The translations under genes and the position numbers were made by a program. The notes below the pieces were generated by a model that saw only the letters and a program-made list of their open reading frames with translations, was not told where the DNA came from and did not search any database. From Sphingobacteriales bacterium (GTDB lineage Bacteria > Bacteroidota > Bacteroidia > Chitinophagales > Chitinophagaceae): a stretch of 60,841 bases of DNA. Where the stretch lies: the NCBI GenBank assembly GCA_004295245.1, contig REAR01000062.1, positions 1-60,841 of the forward strand, in the 5' to 3' direction. Below, piece after piece: positions 24,950 through 34,421 of the stretch (its first letter is position 1; each line of letters opens with the position of its first letter).

Positions 24950-27900
24950 GTGCGATTAAAGACATTAGAAATCAAAGGATTTAAAAGCTTTGCCGATAAG
25001 ACCACATTGCGTTTTGACGAAGGCATTACTGGCGTAATTGGACCCAACGGCTGTGGCAAAAGTAATATAGTAGATAGCATCAGGTGGGTGATAGGCGAGC
25101 AAAAAATTAGTCACCTGCGTAGTGAAAACTTAGACAGCCTTGTTTTTAATGGTTCAAAAACACGTTCTGCCAGTGGGCTTGCAGAAGTGAGTTTAACTTT
25201 TGAAAATACCCGTAACCTTTTACCCACAGAGTTTAATACCATTACAGTAACCCGTAAGTTTTATAAAAGTGGCGAGAGTGAGTACCGGCTTAATGATGTT
25301 CAGTGCCGGTTAAAAGATATTCAAAATCTTTTTTTAGATACCGGGGTTAGTACAGATAGCTATGCTATAATTGAACTAGGAATGGTTGATGAGATTATTA
25401 AAGACAAAGAAAACAGCCGGCGTAGAATGCTGGAGCAGGCCGCTGGTATATCTATTTACAAAACCCGCAAAAAAGAAGCTAAGCAGAAACTGGATGCTAC
25501 CGAGCAGGATTTAGCCCGTATTGAAGACTTACTTTTTGAAATTAACAACCAGTTAAAGAGTTTAGAAAATCAGGCAAAAAAAGCGGAAAAGTATTTTGAA
25601 ATAAAGAAAGACTATCGTGAGCTAAGCATAGAACTTGCCAAAGCAGCACTGGAAGGGTTTAATATTACTTACCGGGAGTTGAATGAAAAAACAGAAAACG
25701 AAACGAATCGCAAAGTTCAGTTAGAGGCTCAAATTGCACAGGAAGAAGCTTCTATTGAGCAGGAAAAAGTAGGCTTTATTGAAAAAGAGCGGGAGCTACA
25801 AAGTTTGCAACACGGCTTTAATGAGTTGATGCAACAATTAAGAAGCAAAGAAAATGATAACAACTTAGCCGGCCAGCGTTTAAAATTTTTGCAGGAAAAA
25901 AGCACAAGCCTGGAAGATTTTTTAAATAAAAGTCAGGGACAATTAAACGGTTTACAGGAGAGCATCGACTTTACTTCTAACCAGGTTGTAGAAGAAGAGC
26001 AGCGTTTGGATACGCTGAATCTTCAGGTGGAAGAACTACGCCAGACCGTAGAAAGTACCCGCATTATTTTTGATGAGAAAAGAGCTGGGGTTGATAGCTT
26101 GAGAACAGAAAATATAGCGGTGCAGCGCAGCCAATTTGATGCAGAAAAGAAAGTGGCAGTTGCTGATACTTCCATACAAAACCTTCAGCGTACCGTTCAG
26201 CAAATAGAAGAAGAAAGAGATATACGTTATAGCCAGTTAAAACAACTGGAAGAAGAACGTATGCATAAAGAACAGGAGCTGGAGAGCCGCAAAACTGATT
26301 TACAGCAATTGCAGGAATTGCATGAAAAAACCAAGGAACAAATTTTTGCCACACAGGGTGAATTAGAAATACTGCGACAGGAGCTAGCTGATGAGAACCG
26401 CAAACTGGATGCTAAAAAGAACGAACACGACCTTCTAAAAAGTCTGATAGACTCCATGGAAGGCTATCCGGAAAGTGTAAAGTTTTTGCATAACAATCCT
26501 AATTGGAACCATGCGGCACCAATACTTTCAGATATTATCTATGTGAAGCAAGAATACCGTGCGGCCGTAGAAAATGTACTGGAACCTTACTTAAATTATT
26601 ATGTAGTTAATAATCTGCAAGAGGGTTTACAAGCTGTTCATTTATTAGACGATAATAAAAAAGGTAAGGCTAATTTCTTTTTACTTGATAAAATAAACAG
26701 CCTTGAGGCCGCAGCTACACACCAGCCAGATAATACCATTCCTGCAATGCAGGTAATTGAAGTGGATGAACAATACCGTAAACTGGCAGCGCAATTATTA
26801 GGCAACGTATATATAGCAGAAAGTGAAGATGCTTTAGAAAACAGCAATGGAGCTGTAGTGCTTGAAAAACATGGCAAGTATGTTAAAGGCAAATACTCTT
26901 TAACCGGTGGAAGTGTGGGATTATTTGAGGGTAAGAAAATTGGCCGTGCTAAAAACCTGGAAAAATTACAGGAAGAAATTGCAACACAAGAAACCGTGGT
27001 TAGCAATTTAAAAGCAGCCATACAGTTTAAGCACAACGAAGTAATTGCTTACAATGAGCAATTAAAAGAAAATGCTATAAAGCAGGCGCAGGATGATATT
27101 AACCGTATTACCAACTTTGTTTTCTCTCTTCAAAATAAAATTGAAAACCTGCATGCACAGCAAGGCACCTCTCAGCAACGTTTAGAAGAGCTGCAGTTGA
27201 ACCTTGAAGAAACAATGGGCAGTGTTGAAGGCGTAAGAAACGAGTGGATGCAATTGGTAGCTACTTTAAATGAGTTAAGAGAATCATTAAAACTGGCAGA
27301 AGATACTTTTAAAGAAGCTGAAGCAGGTTACAATGGCTCTTTATCTTCTTTTAATGATAGCAATCTGCAGCTGACGCGCCAGCAGAGTAAAATCACCGCT
27401 TTAAAGCAGGAGAAAGACTTTAAATCAAACCAACTGAATGATTTATTGGTTCAAATAGAAACCAACACTTCACAGTTTAAACAAACCCAAGAAAGCATAT
27501 CAGAAAGCGATGAAGCTTTAAGCGGCTTACAAGATGAACTGGTAAATCTCTTAAGAAATAAAGAGACCAGCGAAAAACAGTTAAATGAGGCGGATCAGGC
27601 CTATTACAACCTTCGTAACCAGCTAAACGAAAAAGAAAGTGAGCTACGCCACAAAGTAAAAGAGAAAGAACAATTAGAGCATGTGCTTTCAGATATAAAA
27701 GACCATCTGAATGAACTAAAGCTGCAACTGGCTGGTATGAAAGAACGCCTGCATGTTGAGTTTAGAATAAATCTGGATGATATTCTTGACAAACCCCGCA
27801 CCTCAGAAACACCTGTAGAAGAGCTGCAAGAGAAGAGTGATCGTATGAAGAAACGCCTCGAAAACCTGGGAGAAGTAAACCCAACGGCAATAGAAGCTTT

Positions 27901-28474
27901 TCAAGAAATGAAAAAACGCTATGAGTTTATCTTAGAACAAAAAAACGACCTTATTACTGCTAAAGACAGCTTACTACAAACAATTCAGGAAGTAGAAGCT
28001 ACTGCCAACCAGCAGTTCTTAGATACCTTTAATAAGGTTAGAGAAAACTTTCAGAAAGTATTTAAAGCATTGTTTACAGAAGATGATACGGCAGACATGG
28101 TTTTAGAAAACCCCGAAAACTTAGCTGAAACCAGTATTGATATTGTGGCAAAACCCAAAGGCAAACGCCCTTCATCAATTACACAATTAAGCGGTGGAGA
28201 AAAAACCTTAACCGCTACAGCATTACTCTTTGCCATTTACCTTATTAAGCCAGCTCCGTTCTGTATTCTAGATGAGGTGGATGCGCCGTTAGATGATGCC
28301 AACGTAGGCAAATTCACTAATATGATTCGTAAGTTTAGCGAGGAAAGCCAGTTCATTATTGTTACACACAATAAGCAAACTATGAGCTGTGTAGACGTTA
28401 TTTACGGCGTAACCATGCAAGAACCCGGTGTAAGTAAGTTAGTACCTGTAGATTTTAGAAGCCTGAGTAATTAA
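24950..28474 (+). CDS. smc: Chromosome segregation ATPase SMC
   Basis: A 1174-residue condensin ATPase that organises and segregates the chromosome. The ATP head has Walker A GPNGCGKSN (31-39), signature LSGGEKTL (about 1080) and Walker B CILDEVDAPLDD (about 1105). Between them are two long coiled-coil arms (about 165-495 and 680-1020) and a hinge (about 505-670). The start is GTG at 24950, because MRLKTLEIKGFKSF is the standard SMC opening and no in-frame ATG lies near it. The usual partners scpA and scpB are not next to it. A strong terminator follows. Confidence 0.97.
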   Translation: MRLKTLEIKGFKSFADKTTLRFDEGITGVIGPNGCGKSNIVDSIRWVIGEQKISHLRSENLDSLVFNGSKTRSASGLAEVSLTFENTRNLLPTEFNTITVTRKFYKSGESEYRLNDVQCRLKDIQNLFLDTGVSTDSYAIIELGMVDEIIKDKENSRRRMLEQAAGISIYKTRKKEAKQKLDATEQDLARIEDLLFEINNQLKSLENQAKKAEKYFEIKKDYRELSIELAKAALEGFNITYRELNEKTENETNRKVQLEAQIAQEEASIEQEKVGFIEKERELQSLQHGFNELMQQLRSKENDNNLAGQRLKFLQEKSTSLEDFLNKSQGQLNGLQESIDFTSNQVVEEEQRLDTLNLQVEELRQTVESTRIIFDEKRAGVDSLRTENIAVQRSQFDAEKKVAVADTSIQNLQRTVQQIEEERDIRYSQLKQLEEERMHKEQELESRKTDLQQLQELHEKTKEQIFATQGELEILRQELADENRKLDAKKNEHDLLKSLIDSMEGYPESVKFLHNNPNWNHAAPILSDIIYVKQEYRAAVENVLEPYLNYYVVNNLQEGLQAVHLLDDNKKGKANFFLLDKINSLEAAATHQPDNTIPAMQVIEVDEQYRKLAAQLLGNVYIAESEDALENSNGAVVLEKHGKYVKGKYSLTGGSVGLFEGKKIGRAKNLEKLQEEIATQETVVSNLKAAIQFKHNEVIAYNEQLKENAIKQAQDDINRITNFVFSLQNKIENLHAQQGTSQQRLEELQLNLEETMGSVEGVRNEWMQLVATLNELRESLKLAEDTFKEAEAGYNGSLSSFNDSNLQLTRQQSKITALKQEKDFKSNQLNDLLVQIETNTSQFKQTQESISESDEALSGLQDELVNLLRNKETSEKQLNEADQAYYNLRNQLNEKESELRHKVKEKEQLEHVLSDIKDHLNELKLQLAGMKERLHVEFRINLDDILDKPRTSETPVEELQEKSDRMKKRLENLGEVNPTAIEAFQEMKKRYEFILEQKNDLITAKDSLLQTIQEVEATANQQFLDTFNKVRENFQKVFKALFTEDDTADMVLENPENLAETSIDIVAKPKGKRPSSITQLSGGEKTLTATALLFAIYLIKPAPFCILDEVDAPLDDANVGKFTNMIRKFSEESQFIIVTHNKQTMSCVDVIYGVTMQEPGVSKLVPVDFRSLSN

Positions 28475-28501
28475 AATAATTTAAAGTTACCCAAATACCA
28501 T

Positions 28502-28540
28502 AGCGCATACTTTTGTATGCGCTTTTCTTTTTTTTTGAAA
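28502..28540 (+). terminator. smc terminator
   Basis: A 9-bp stem (AGCGCATAC with GTATGCGCT) around TTTT is followed by a long T-rich run. Confidence 0.9.
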
Positions 28541-28620
28541 CCAGCATTGGTAAGTATGGCAACATCGTTGCGTCGCACCTTTGTAGCTACAGTGCATTGA
28601 GGAGCCGATTGAGTAATGCT
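28541..28620. repeat. Long half copy of the dispersed repeat
   Basis: CCAGCATTGGTAA, then GGCAACATCGTTGCGTCGCA, then CATTGAGGAGC...TAATGCT. This is the most complete example of the left flank, core and right tail in one half-type copy. Confidence 0.8.
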
Positions 28621-28865
28621 CTTTTACAGCATCTAACAGCCCATTAATAGAGTTAGTCAGCAGTTAACTTTAGCAGTAATTATAATAAGTATGCTTAAGC
28701 AAAAGCAATAGTATTAAAACATATAATACTTAAATAGCTTTTGATAGCTGTAACATTACTTTTAAGCAGCCCTCTTTTTACTAAAAATAGTTTTGTAAAT
28801 ATCCTACCCATAAATGCACAAACTACTATTGGGTTGTAATGCACATAATCTTAATTTCGTTTCAC

Positions 28866-28938
28866 TTTTTGAGGTTGCAATTCTTGTTTTTCAAACAAGA
28901 TGAGATGACGGTCGGTGGTCGGCCGTCATTCTCTTTTT
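28866..28938 (+). ncRNA. Candidate small RNA with intrinsic terminator
   Basis: TTG (28829-28831), 20 nt, then TAATTTCG (28852-28859) resembles a Bacteroidota promoter with one mismatch. The implied RNA of about 73 nt holds hairpin 1 (28882-28900, stem TCTTGTTT/AAACAAGA). It ends in hairpin 2 (28902-28933, GAGATGACGG pairing with CCGTCAT-TCTC, one bulged T), then TTTTT. No open frame of note lies inside. It could instead be a 5' leader attenuator of the DUF486 gene at 28992. No known RNA family was recognised. Confidence 0.45.
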
Positions 28939-28991
28939 ATAGACCGGCCATTTGTTTTCTGCTTTATATTTGGTGCAAACTTTAAAATTAT

Positions 28992-29321
28992 ATGCGCACC
29001 ATTTTACTACTGCTGGCTTCAAATATATTTATGACTATTGCCTGGTATGGGCATTTAAAAGACAAAGGCATTCCACTATGGAAAGCTATTCTTGTAAGCT
29101 GGGGTATTGCTTTTTTTGAATACTGTTTAATGGTGCCTGCAAACCGTATTGGCTATAAAAGTGGTTTTTCTGCCTTTCAGTTAAAGATGATACAGGAAGT
29201 AATTACGTTGGTAGTATTTGCTGTATTTGCAGTGGTCTATTTAAAAGAACCCATCCATTGGAAATACCTGGTAAGTTTTATGTTTTTGTTGGGAGCCGTT
29301 TATTTTATGTTCAAAAAATAA
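28992..29321 (+). CDS. DMT-superfamily small membrane protein (DUF486)
   Basis: A 109-residue inner-membrane protein with four helices. The DUF486 pattern is clear: SNIFMTIAWYGHLK near the start, the middle FEYCLMVPANRIGY (about 48) and the end YLVSFMFLLGAVYFMF. The family belongs to the drug/metabolite transporter superfamily; no substrate is known. It is 54 bp downstream of a terminator-like hairpin that may attenuate it. No partner gene follows. Confidence 0.88.
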   Translation: MRTILLLLASNIFMTIAWYGHLKDKGIPLWKAILVSWGIAFFEYCLMVPANRIGYKSGFSAFQLKMIQEVITLVVFAVFAVVYLKEPIHWKYLVSFMFLLGAVYFMFKK

Positions 29322-29329
29322 TAATGCAT

Positions 29330-29395
29330 TGCCCATTGTTTGATGCTGTTGAAGTGTGCGACGCAACGATGCTGCATTGAATTACCAAAGCTGGT
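29330..29395. repeat. Dispersed GTGCGACGCAAC repeat, half copy
   Basis: GTTGAAGTGTGCGACGCAAC then GATGCTGCATTG is a half copy, followed by ACCAAAGCTGGTAAT. It lies between the convergent DUF486 and hppA genes. Confidence 0.8.
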
Positions 29396-29414
29396 AATCT
29401 TAAAATACCGGGCA

Positions 29415-29448
29415 TAAAAAAAGCCCCGGTGTAGAAACATCGGGACTT
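29415..29448 (-). terminator. hppA terminator
   Basis: A 12-bp imperfect stem (AAGCCCCGGTGT with ACATCGGGACTT) around AGAA. Read on the minus strand it runs into a U-tract, as expected downstream of hppA, which ends at 29492. Confidence 0.8.
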
Positions 29449-29491
29449 CGGTATTTGGATCTGATTAGTTCTACAACAAATATAGACTTTT

Positions 29492-31915
29492 TTACTTCTC
29501 GTCAATTTTTATTGACAATTTTATGTCTTTATTTTTTTCTAAAAAAGACTCATACTTTTTGAACGCTTCAGCAGAAAGCTTTTTGCCATTAACAGTCAGC
29601 TCACCATTGCCAAAATCAATGCTAAGGTTGCCATCTTTTGCTAAACCATCTGCTTTAAGCGCTTCAACCAAGCCTTCCATTTTATCTTCGCCATTAACTT
29701 TAATAGTAACCTTGCCAGAATCAGCAGGGTTATCAGACATTTTGTTCACAGTTACATTTACTTCTTTAGTAGTTATGTGTGTTTTTTGCGCTCCAGTATT
29801 GTGTACCCGTGCAAGGGTAGGGGCAATAACTAAAGACACAATAGACATCAGCTTAATTAAAATATTCATTGAAGGGCCAGAAGTATCTTTAAACGGGTCT
29901 CCTACAGTATCACCTGTTACTGAGGCCTTATGCGGCTCAGATTTTTTGTAGAAAATTTCTCCGTTAATTTCAACGCCTTTCTCAAAACTTTTCTTAGCAT
30001 TATCCCAAGCACCACCGGCATTATTTTGAAACATACCCATTAATACACCACTAACAGTAGCACCTGCTAAAAAGCCACCCAATGCTTCTGGGCCTAATAA
30101 AAAGCCAACCACCAACGGCGATATAATTGTTATAGCACCTGGCAACATCATTTTTTTGATAGATGCCTGTGTAGAAATAGCCACACATTTTTCGTATTCA
30201 GGTTTTCCGGTTCCTTCCATAATGCCTGGTATGGTACGAAACTGGCGACGCACTTCTTCCACCATTGCCATTGCAGCTTCACCAACTGCACGTATAGCCA
30301 ACGATGAGAAAATGAATGGTATCATACCTCCCACAAATAAAGAGGCCAGCACATCGGCTTTATAAATATTAATACCATCAATACCTGCCACACCCACAAA
30401 AGCTGCAAACAAAGCCAAAGCAGTTAAAGCAGCAGAAGCAATGGCAAAACCTTTACCGGTAGCAGCAGTAGTATTACCTACGGCATCTAATACATCTGTT
30501 TTTTCACGTACCTCTTTAGGCAGTTCACTCATTTCAGCAATACCGCCAGCATTGTCAGCTATAGGGCCAAAAGCATCTATTGCCAATTGCATAGCCGTGG
30601 TAGCCATCATACCAGCAGCGGCAATAGCCACGCCGTATAAACCAGCACAAGCATATGAACCATAAATACCACCAGCCAATACAAGAATCGGTAAAAAGGT
30701 AGATTCCATACCGATAGCTAAACCGCCAATAACATTGGTGGCGTGGCCTGTAGATGACTGACGGATAATTGACATAACCGGACGCTTGCCCATTGCAGTG
30801 TAATACTCAGTAATAATACTCATTAAAGTACCTACCACTAAACCTACAGCAATGGCACCTAAAACACCCCACTTAGTAAACTCGTTACCACGCAACACCA
30901 TTGTTTCTGGTAAAATATAATATACAAGGCCTACAGAAGCTATAGCAGTTAATACTATAGACCCCCAGTTACCCATATTGAGCGCTTTTTGTACACTGTT
31001 TGTGCTAATACCTGCGTTATCGCTTATCTTAACAAACCAGGTACCTACAATAGAAAACAAAATACCCAAACCTGCTATAAGCATAGGTAATAAAATAGGA
31101 GCCATACCTCCAAAACTGTCTATCGACTTGGTTTCCTGCCCCAATACCATCGTAGCTAAAACAGTAGCAACATAAGAACCAAATAAATCGGCACCCATAC
31201 CAGCTACGTCACCTACGTTATCGCCAACGTTATCTGCAATGGTAGCAGGGTTACGTGGGTCATCTTCAGGAATACCAGCTTCTACTTTACCAACCAGGTC
31301 GGCGCCTACATCAGCAGCCTTAGTGTAAATACCACCACCTACTCGTGCAAAAAGAGCAATACTTTCAGCACCCAAAGAAAAGCCAGTTAAAACCTCAATA
31401 GTTTTTAGCATTTCTTCTGAGTCAACCACAGTAGCTCCAAAATATGATTTAAGAATTAAAAACAAACCACCTAAACCCAAAACAGCCAAACCAGCTACAC
31501 CCAAGCCCATTACAGCACCTCCGGTAAAAGATACATTCAGTGCTTTTGATAAACTGGTACGAGCCGCATTTGCGGTGCGTACATTGGCCTTGGTGGCCAC
31601 TTTCATACCAATATAACCAGCAGTGGCGCTAAAAATAGCACCTAGTACAAAAGCAACTGCAATAGTCCAATCGCTATGTGGGTTACTTCTAGCCATTAAA
31701 GCCAAAAGAATAGCTACAATTACAACAAAGTAGCCTAATATTTTCCATTCGGCTTTTAAGAAGGCCATGGCGCCTTCAGCAATATAATTACTGATTTCTT
31801 TCATACGGTCGTTACCCGCATCTTGTTTAGATACCCAATTGAACTTTACAAACGTGTACAGCAAGCCAATAACTGCCATTGCTGGTACCAGGTAAATCAA
31901 TTTGTCCATAAGCAT
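29492..31915 (-). CDS. hppA: Membrane-bound ion-pumping pyrophosphatase with C-terminal tail
   Basis: An 807-residue integral membrane pump that couples pyrophosphate hydrolysis to H+ or Na+ export. The catalytic loop reads [20 protein letters not shown] (about 190-210), followed by [34 protein letters not shown] has Ala where K+-independent enzymes have Lys, so it belongs to the K+-dependent type. The choice between Na+ and H+ cannot be made here. After the usual family end ([13 protein letters not shown]) there is an unusual soluble tail of 105 residues (29495-29809 of the gene) rich in KVTIKVNG and LTVNGKKLS segments. Confidence 0.95.
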   Translation of the reverse strand: MLMDKLIYLVPAMAVIGLLYTFVKFNWVSKQDAGNDRMKEISNYIAEGAMAFLKAEWKILGYFVVIVAILLALMARSNPHSDWTIAVAFVLGAIFSATAGYIGMKVATKANVRTANAARTSLSKALNVSFTGGAVMGLGVAGLAVLGLGGLFLILKSYFGATVVDSEEMLKTIEVLTGFSLGAESIALFARVGGGIYTKAADVGADLVGKVEAGIPEDDPRNPATIADNVGDNVGDVAGMGADLFGSYVATVLATMVLGQETKSIDSFGGMAPILLPMLIAGLGILFSIVGTWFVKISDNAGISTNSVQKALNMGNWGSIVLTAIASVGLVYYILPETMVLRGNEFTKWGVLGAIAVGLVVGTLMSIITEYYTAMGKRPVMSIIRQSSTGHATNVIGGLAIGMESTFLPILVLAGGIYGSYACAGLYGVAIAAAGMMATTAMQLAIDAFGPIADNAGGIAEMSELPKEVREKTDVLDAVGNTTAATGKGFAIASAALTALALFAAFVGVAGIDGINIYKADVLASLFVGGMIPFIFSSLAIRAVGEAAMAMVEEVRRQFRTIPGIMEGTGKPEYEKCVAISTQASIKKMMLPGAITIISPLVVGFLLGPEALGGFLAGATVSGVLMGMFQNNAGGAWDNAKKSFEKGVEINGEIFYKKSEPHKASVTGDTVGDPFKDTSGPSMNILIKLMSIVSLVIAPTLARVHNTGAQKTHITTKEVNVTVNKMSDNPADSGKVTIKVNGEDKMEGLVEALKADGLAKDGNLSIDFGNGELTVNGKKLSAEAFKKYESFLEKNKDIKLSIKIDEK

Positions 31916-32342
31916 TTAATTCTCTGTGTGTTTAAATTAAGGAGGGCAAAAATAGGGCAAAAACCCCTTAATTCACAGTATAGTGCCTTTTTTTTAAACA
32001 GGTTTTATGCCCTCATTTTCAACAGCTAATGATTGTTTTTCTTTCTTTGTTTTAGTTATCACATACTCATTTGCAAAAAAGAGATATTTAATTCACCAGC
32101 TTTTTGATTGATAATTGATCATCGTTGCGACGCTCCGTTCAACTATAGTACAGGTATGCAGCGCCCTTGCTTTAGAAAAATTTGCAATTGCGGTTACCTG
32201 CATTTTCAGACTATTTTTTTGCATGCATCTGCTTACTTATTGCAAGAGTTTGCCAATGTATTGACAGTTGGAATGCTTTAACTATTTGTTATGCTGCTAT
32301 GGCATATGCTTTGGCATCTCTAATAAAAAGGAGGATTATACC
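31916..32342. other. Intergenic with degenerate repeat and a rare strong RBS
   Basis: This 427-bp gap between hppA and the DUF4476 gene holds a decayed repeat copy (32112-32145, ATCGTTGCGACGCTCCGTTC) and an AAGGAGG site at 32329-32335. No other element was seen. Confidence 0.5.
32329..32335 (+). promoter_or_regulatory. Strong Shine-Dalgarno site for the DUF4476 gene
   Basis: AAGGAGG ends 7 nt before the ATG at 32343, which decides the start against an in-frame extension to 32268. Such perfect sites are unusual in Bacteroidota, whose ribosomes mostly ignore them. Confidence 0.7.
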
Positions 32343-33206
32343 ATGAAAAAAATTTACACAAACAAAGAAACAAATGTTATTGCTTTTTCTTATTCAATTA
32401 ACCAAAGAGATGCTGTTACTGTACAGCAACTAAAATGGAGTAAGCTATTATTATTGATAGTATTTTTATTAACGGCAGCATTTACAACATTTGCAAAACC
32501 TAATTTTCAGACCAAGTTATCAGTAGCCGCACTTAGTAACGCACCTATCAGAGTAACTGTAGATGGGCAACGATACGATCAGGGTAGCAATAGCTGGGGT
32601 ATTAACACAAATAGTATCGTGGTACAGGATCTTTCGAATGGCTACCATACTATTAAAGTGTTTCAGCAACGTAATAACCGCCGGTATGATAATGACCGCC
32701 GCAGAAACAGAAATGATGATTATACACTTATCTATAGTGCAACTGTTTTTATAAAACCAATGTATCATATTGACATTGTTATTAACCGTTTTGGTAAAGC
32801 TTTAATTGATGAGCAATACATTAACGGACGAGATTATTATGATTATGACGATGATACCCGTAATAATAACAGGGATTATGACAGGGATAACAGAGACCGT
32901 GACCATCGCAATGAAAGGGCTATGGATAACCGCGATTTTATTATGGCCAAAAATCAATTGCAAAGAGAAAGCTTTGATAATAACCGCTTGCAAATGGCAC
33001 GCCAGATAAGCGATAACAATTACTTATCGGCACAGCAAGTAAAAGAGTTAATGCTGTTATTTTCTTTTGATGATAAGAAATTAGATTTTGCTAAGTATGC
33101 TTATCGCAGAACAGCAGATCGGAATAATTACTTCATAGTATATGATGCATTTTCTTTTAGTAGCAACAAAGACGAGTTGGCTAATTACATAAAAAATTTC
33201 AGGTAA
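32343..33206 (+). CDS. DUF4476 domain protein
   Basis: A 287-residue exported or membrane-anchored protein. A hydrophobic segment (WSKLLLLIVFLLTAAFTTFA) lies about 30 residues in. A beta-rich region with PIRVTVDGQRYDQ and GYHTIKVFQ follows, then a linker very rich in Asp, Arg, Asn and Tyr (about 125-190, repeats like NNRDYDRDNRDRDHRN). The C-terminal DUF4476 domain spans about 195-287 (FIMAKNQLQRESFDNNRLQM to LANYIKNF). The function of DUF4476 is unknown. The long charged linker suggests surface exposure. A strong hairpin terminator follows. Confidence 0.82.
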   Translation: MKKIYTNKETNVIAFSYSINQRDAVTVQQLKWSKLLLLIVFLLTAAFTTFAKPNFQTKLSVAALSNAPIRVTVDGQRYDQGSNSWGINTNSIVVQDLSNGYHTIKVFQQRNNRRYDNDRRRNRNDDYTLIYSATVFIKPMYHIDIVINRFGKALIDEQYINGRDYYDYDDDTRNNNRDYDRDNRDRDHRNERAMDNRDFIMAKNQLQRESFDNNRLQMARQISDNNYLSAQQVKELMLLFSFDDKKLDFAKYAYRRTADRNNYFIVYDAFSFSSNKDELANYIKNFR

Positions 33207-33228
33207 GGTTCGGCATAGGTACAATCAA

Positions 33229-33266
33229 AACCAACACCCTGGCTTTTCAAAGCCGGGGTGTTGGTT
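33229..33266 (+). terminator. Terminator of the DUF4476 gene
   Basis: Stem AACCAACACCC-T-GGCTTT pairs with AAAGCC-G-GGGTGTTGGTT (one T-G opposition) around TC, 23 bases after the stop. The tail is AT-rich and not a pure T run. Confidence 0.75.
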
Positions 33267-33274
33267 ATTAATAA

Positions 33275-33308
33275 TAAAAAAGCCCCACCTATAAAAGGCA
33301 GGGCGGCT
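33275..33308 (-). terminator. Terminator of the sigma/protease operon
   Basis: An imperfect AGCCCCACCT / AGG-CAGGGCGGCT stem, followed on the minus strand by a U-run (AAAAAA on the plus strand at 33275-33280). It lies 16 bases past the protease stop. Confidence 0.6.
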
Positions 33309-33323
33309 AAATAGGTATGCGAA

Positions 33324-34421
33324 TTAGTATGTTTTCACAAGGAAAATACAGTCTTCAATTTTTTTAATCTGCTGTACACGATCCATATTTTTAACCGTAG
33401 AACTGGTGGTTAATCTAAGGTTAATGAAAGCAGTATCTTCTTTTTTCAGCTCGTCAATAGTGCGAAAAATATTTTTAGTAGTAACAGCATAAACAGCTCC
33501 CTGTGCCTGCAGACGGGTACTTAAAATACCTACTATTTCTCCTTGTTTGTTAAAAACAGGGCCGCCACTATTACCAGGGTTGGCGGCAACAGCAATCTGG
33601 CAACTCATGGTATCTCCGTTATAACCGGTTTTAGCACTCATATATCCTTCGCCATATACAATCTCTTCACGCGGAAAGCCAAGGGTAAAAATCTGTTCGC
33701 CTAAATCTGCGCCATTGCGTTTAAGGCCATACGGAAGATTGGTTAACGGCTTAAAGTCTCCATCATTAATTTTAAGAATAGCAATATCTCTCAGGTTGTC
33801 TTTATGCACAACGGCCACTTTAAATTCCTGGCCTTTGTTGTTTTGTACAAATACGGTGGTGGAATTTTTAATAACGTGGGCATTAGTAACAAGGTAGCCT
33901 TTGCCATCAATTAAAAAACTAGTGCCACCACTTTTTATTACACCTCCAACAGGGGCTTTCAACGATTTTTGAACATCTTTAATTAAACTGTTATTAGCGT
34001 TTTGTTGCTTAATTACTGTATTTAATTTACTGGCAAGTTCTTCTACATCTTTGGTGTTGCGGGGTCCAAAATAAGTAACCAGCCCACTGGTAGCTAAAGC
34101 TATTACACCAGCAATTGTAGCAGCTACCGCCACCACACGTCTGTATTTACGCCACATATCAATAACCTTTGTTTTAGCAACAATTGGTTTAATAGTGCCG
34201 GCTTGCTCTAATTGATGGTGCACTTCGTTTAACTGATTTCGAAACTGCTTTTGTATTCCGTGTTGCTGCAGTTGTTGCAGAAAAATGGTTTGCTCAACCA
34301 CCATTTGGTCAACTACAGGGTTGGAGGAACGAAGTTGGTCAAAAAAAGCTCTTTCCTCTGCATTCATTTCGTTATTTAAATAACGTTCAACAGCATCTAA
34401 TAATTGAATTTCTTCCATCAC
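33324..34421 (-). CDS. Anti-sigma-like membrane protein fused to a trypsin-type protease
   Basis: A 365-residue single-pass membrane protein. Residues 1-90 form a helical cytoplasmic part (LLDAVERYLNNEMNAEERAFF) that resembles the N-terminus of Bacteroidota anti-sigma factors. A membrane helix spans about 95-117. The periplasmic trypsin/DegP-like domain has the full triad His182 (TNAHV), Asp212 (RDIAI) and Ser285 (GNSGGP), and no PDZ domain. The gene overlaps the ECF sigma gene by 4 bp and should be co-translated with it. The likely job is to hold the sigma factor and release it on a periplasmic signal through its own protease domain (inference). A plain S1C protease in a sigma operon is the alternative. 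Confidence 0.85.
   Translation of the reverse strand: MMEEIQLLDAVERYLNNEMNAEERAFFDQLRSSNPVVDQMVVEQTIFLQQLQQHGIQKQFRNQLNEVHHQLEQAGTIKPIVAKTKVIDMWRKYRRVVAVAATIAGVIALATSGLVTYFGPRNTKDVEELASKLNTVIKQQNANNSLIKDVQKSLKAPVGGVIKSGGTSFLIDGKGYLVTNAHVIKNSTTVFVQNNKGQEFKVAVVHKDNLRDIAILKINDGDFKPLTNLPYGLKRNGADLGEQIFTLGFPREEIVYGEGYMSAKTGYNGDTMSCQIAVAANPGNSGGPVFNKQGEIVGILSTRLQAQGAVYAVTTKNIFRTIDELKKEDTAFINLRLTTSSTVKNMDRVQQIKKIEDCIFLVKTY

Larger units (their letters stand above)
28475..28991. other. 517-bp gap: terminator, repeat copy and candidate small RNA
   Basis: No protein gene was found. The gap holds the smc terminator (28502-28540), a repeat copy (28541-28620) and, near its right end, a promoter-like pair followed by two hairpins and a U-run (28829-28940). 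Confidence 0.7.
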
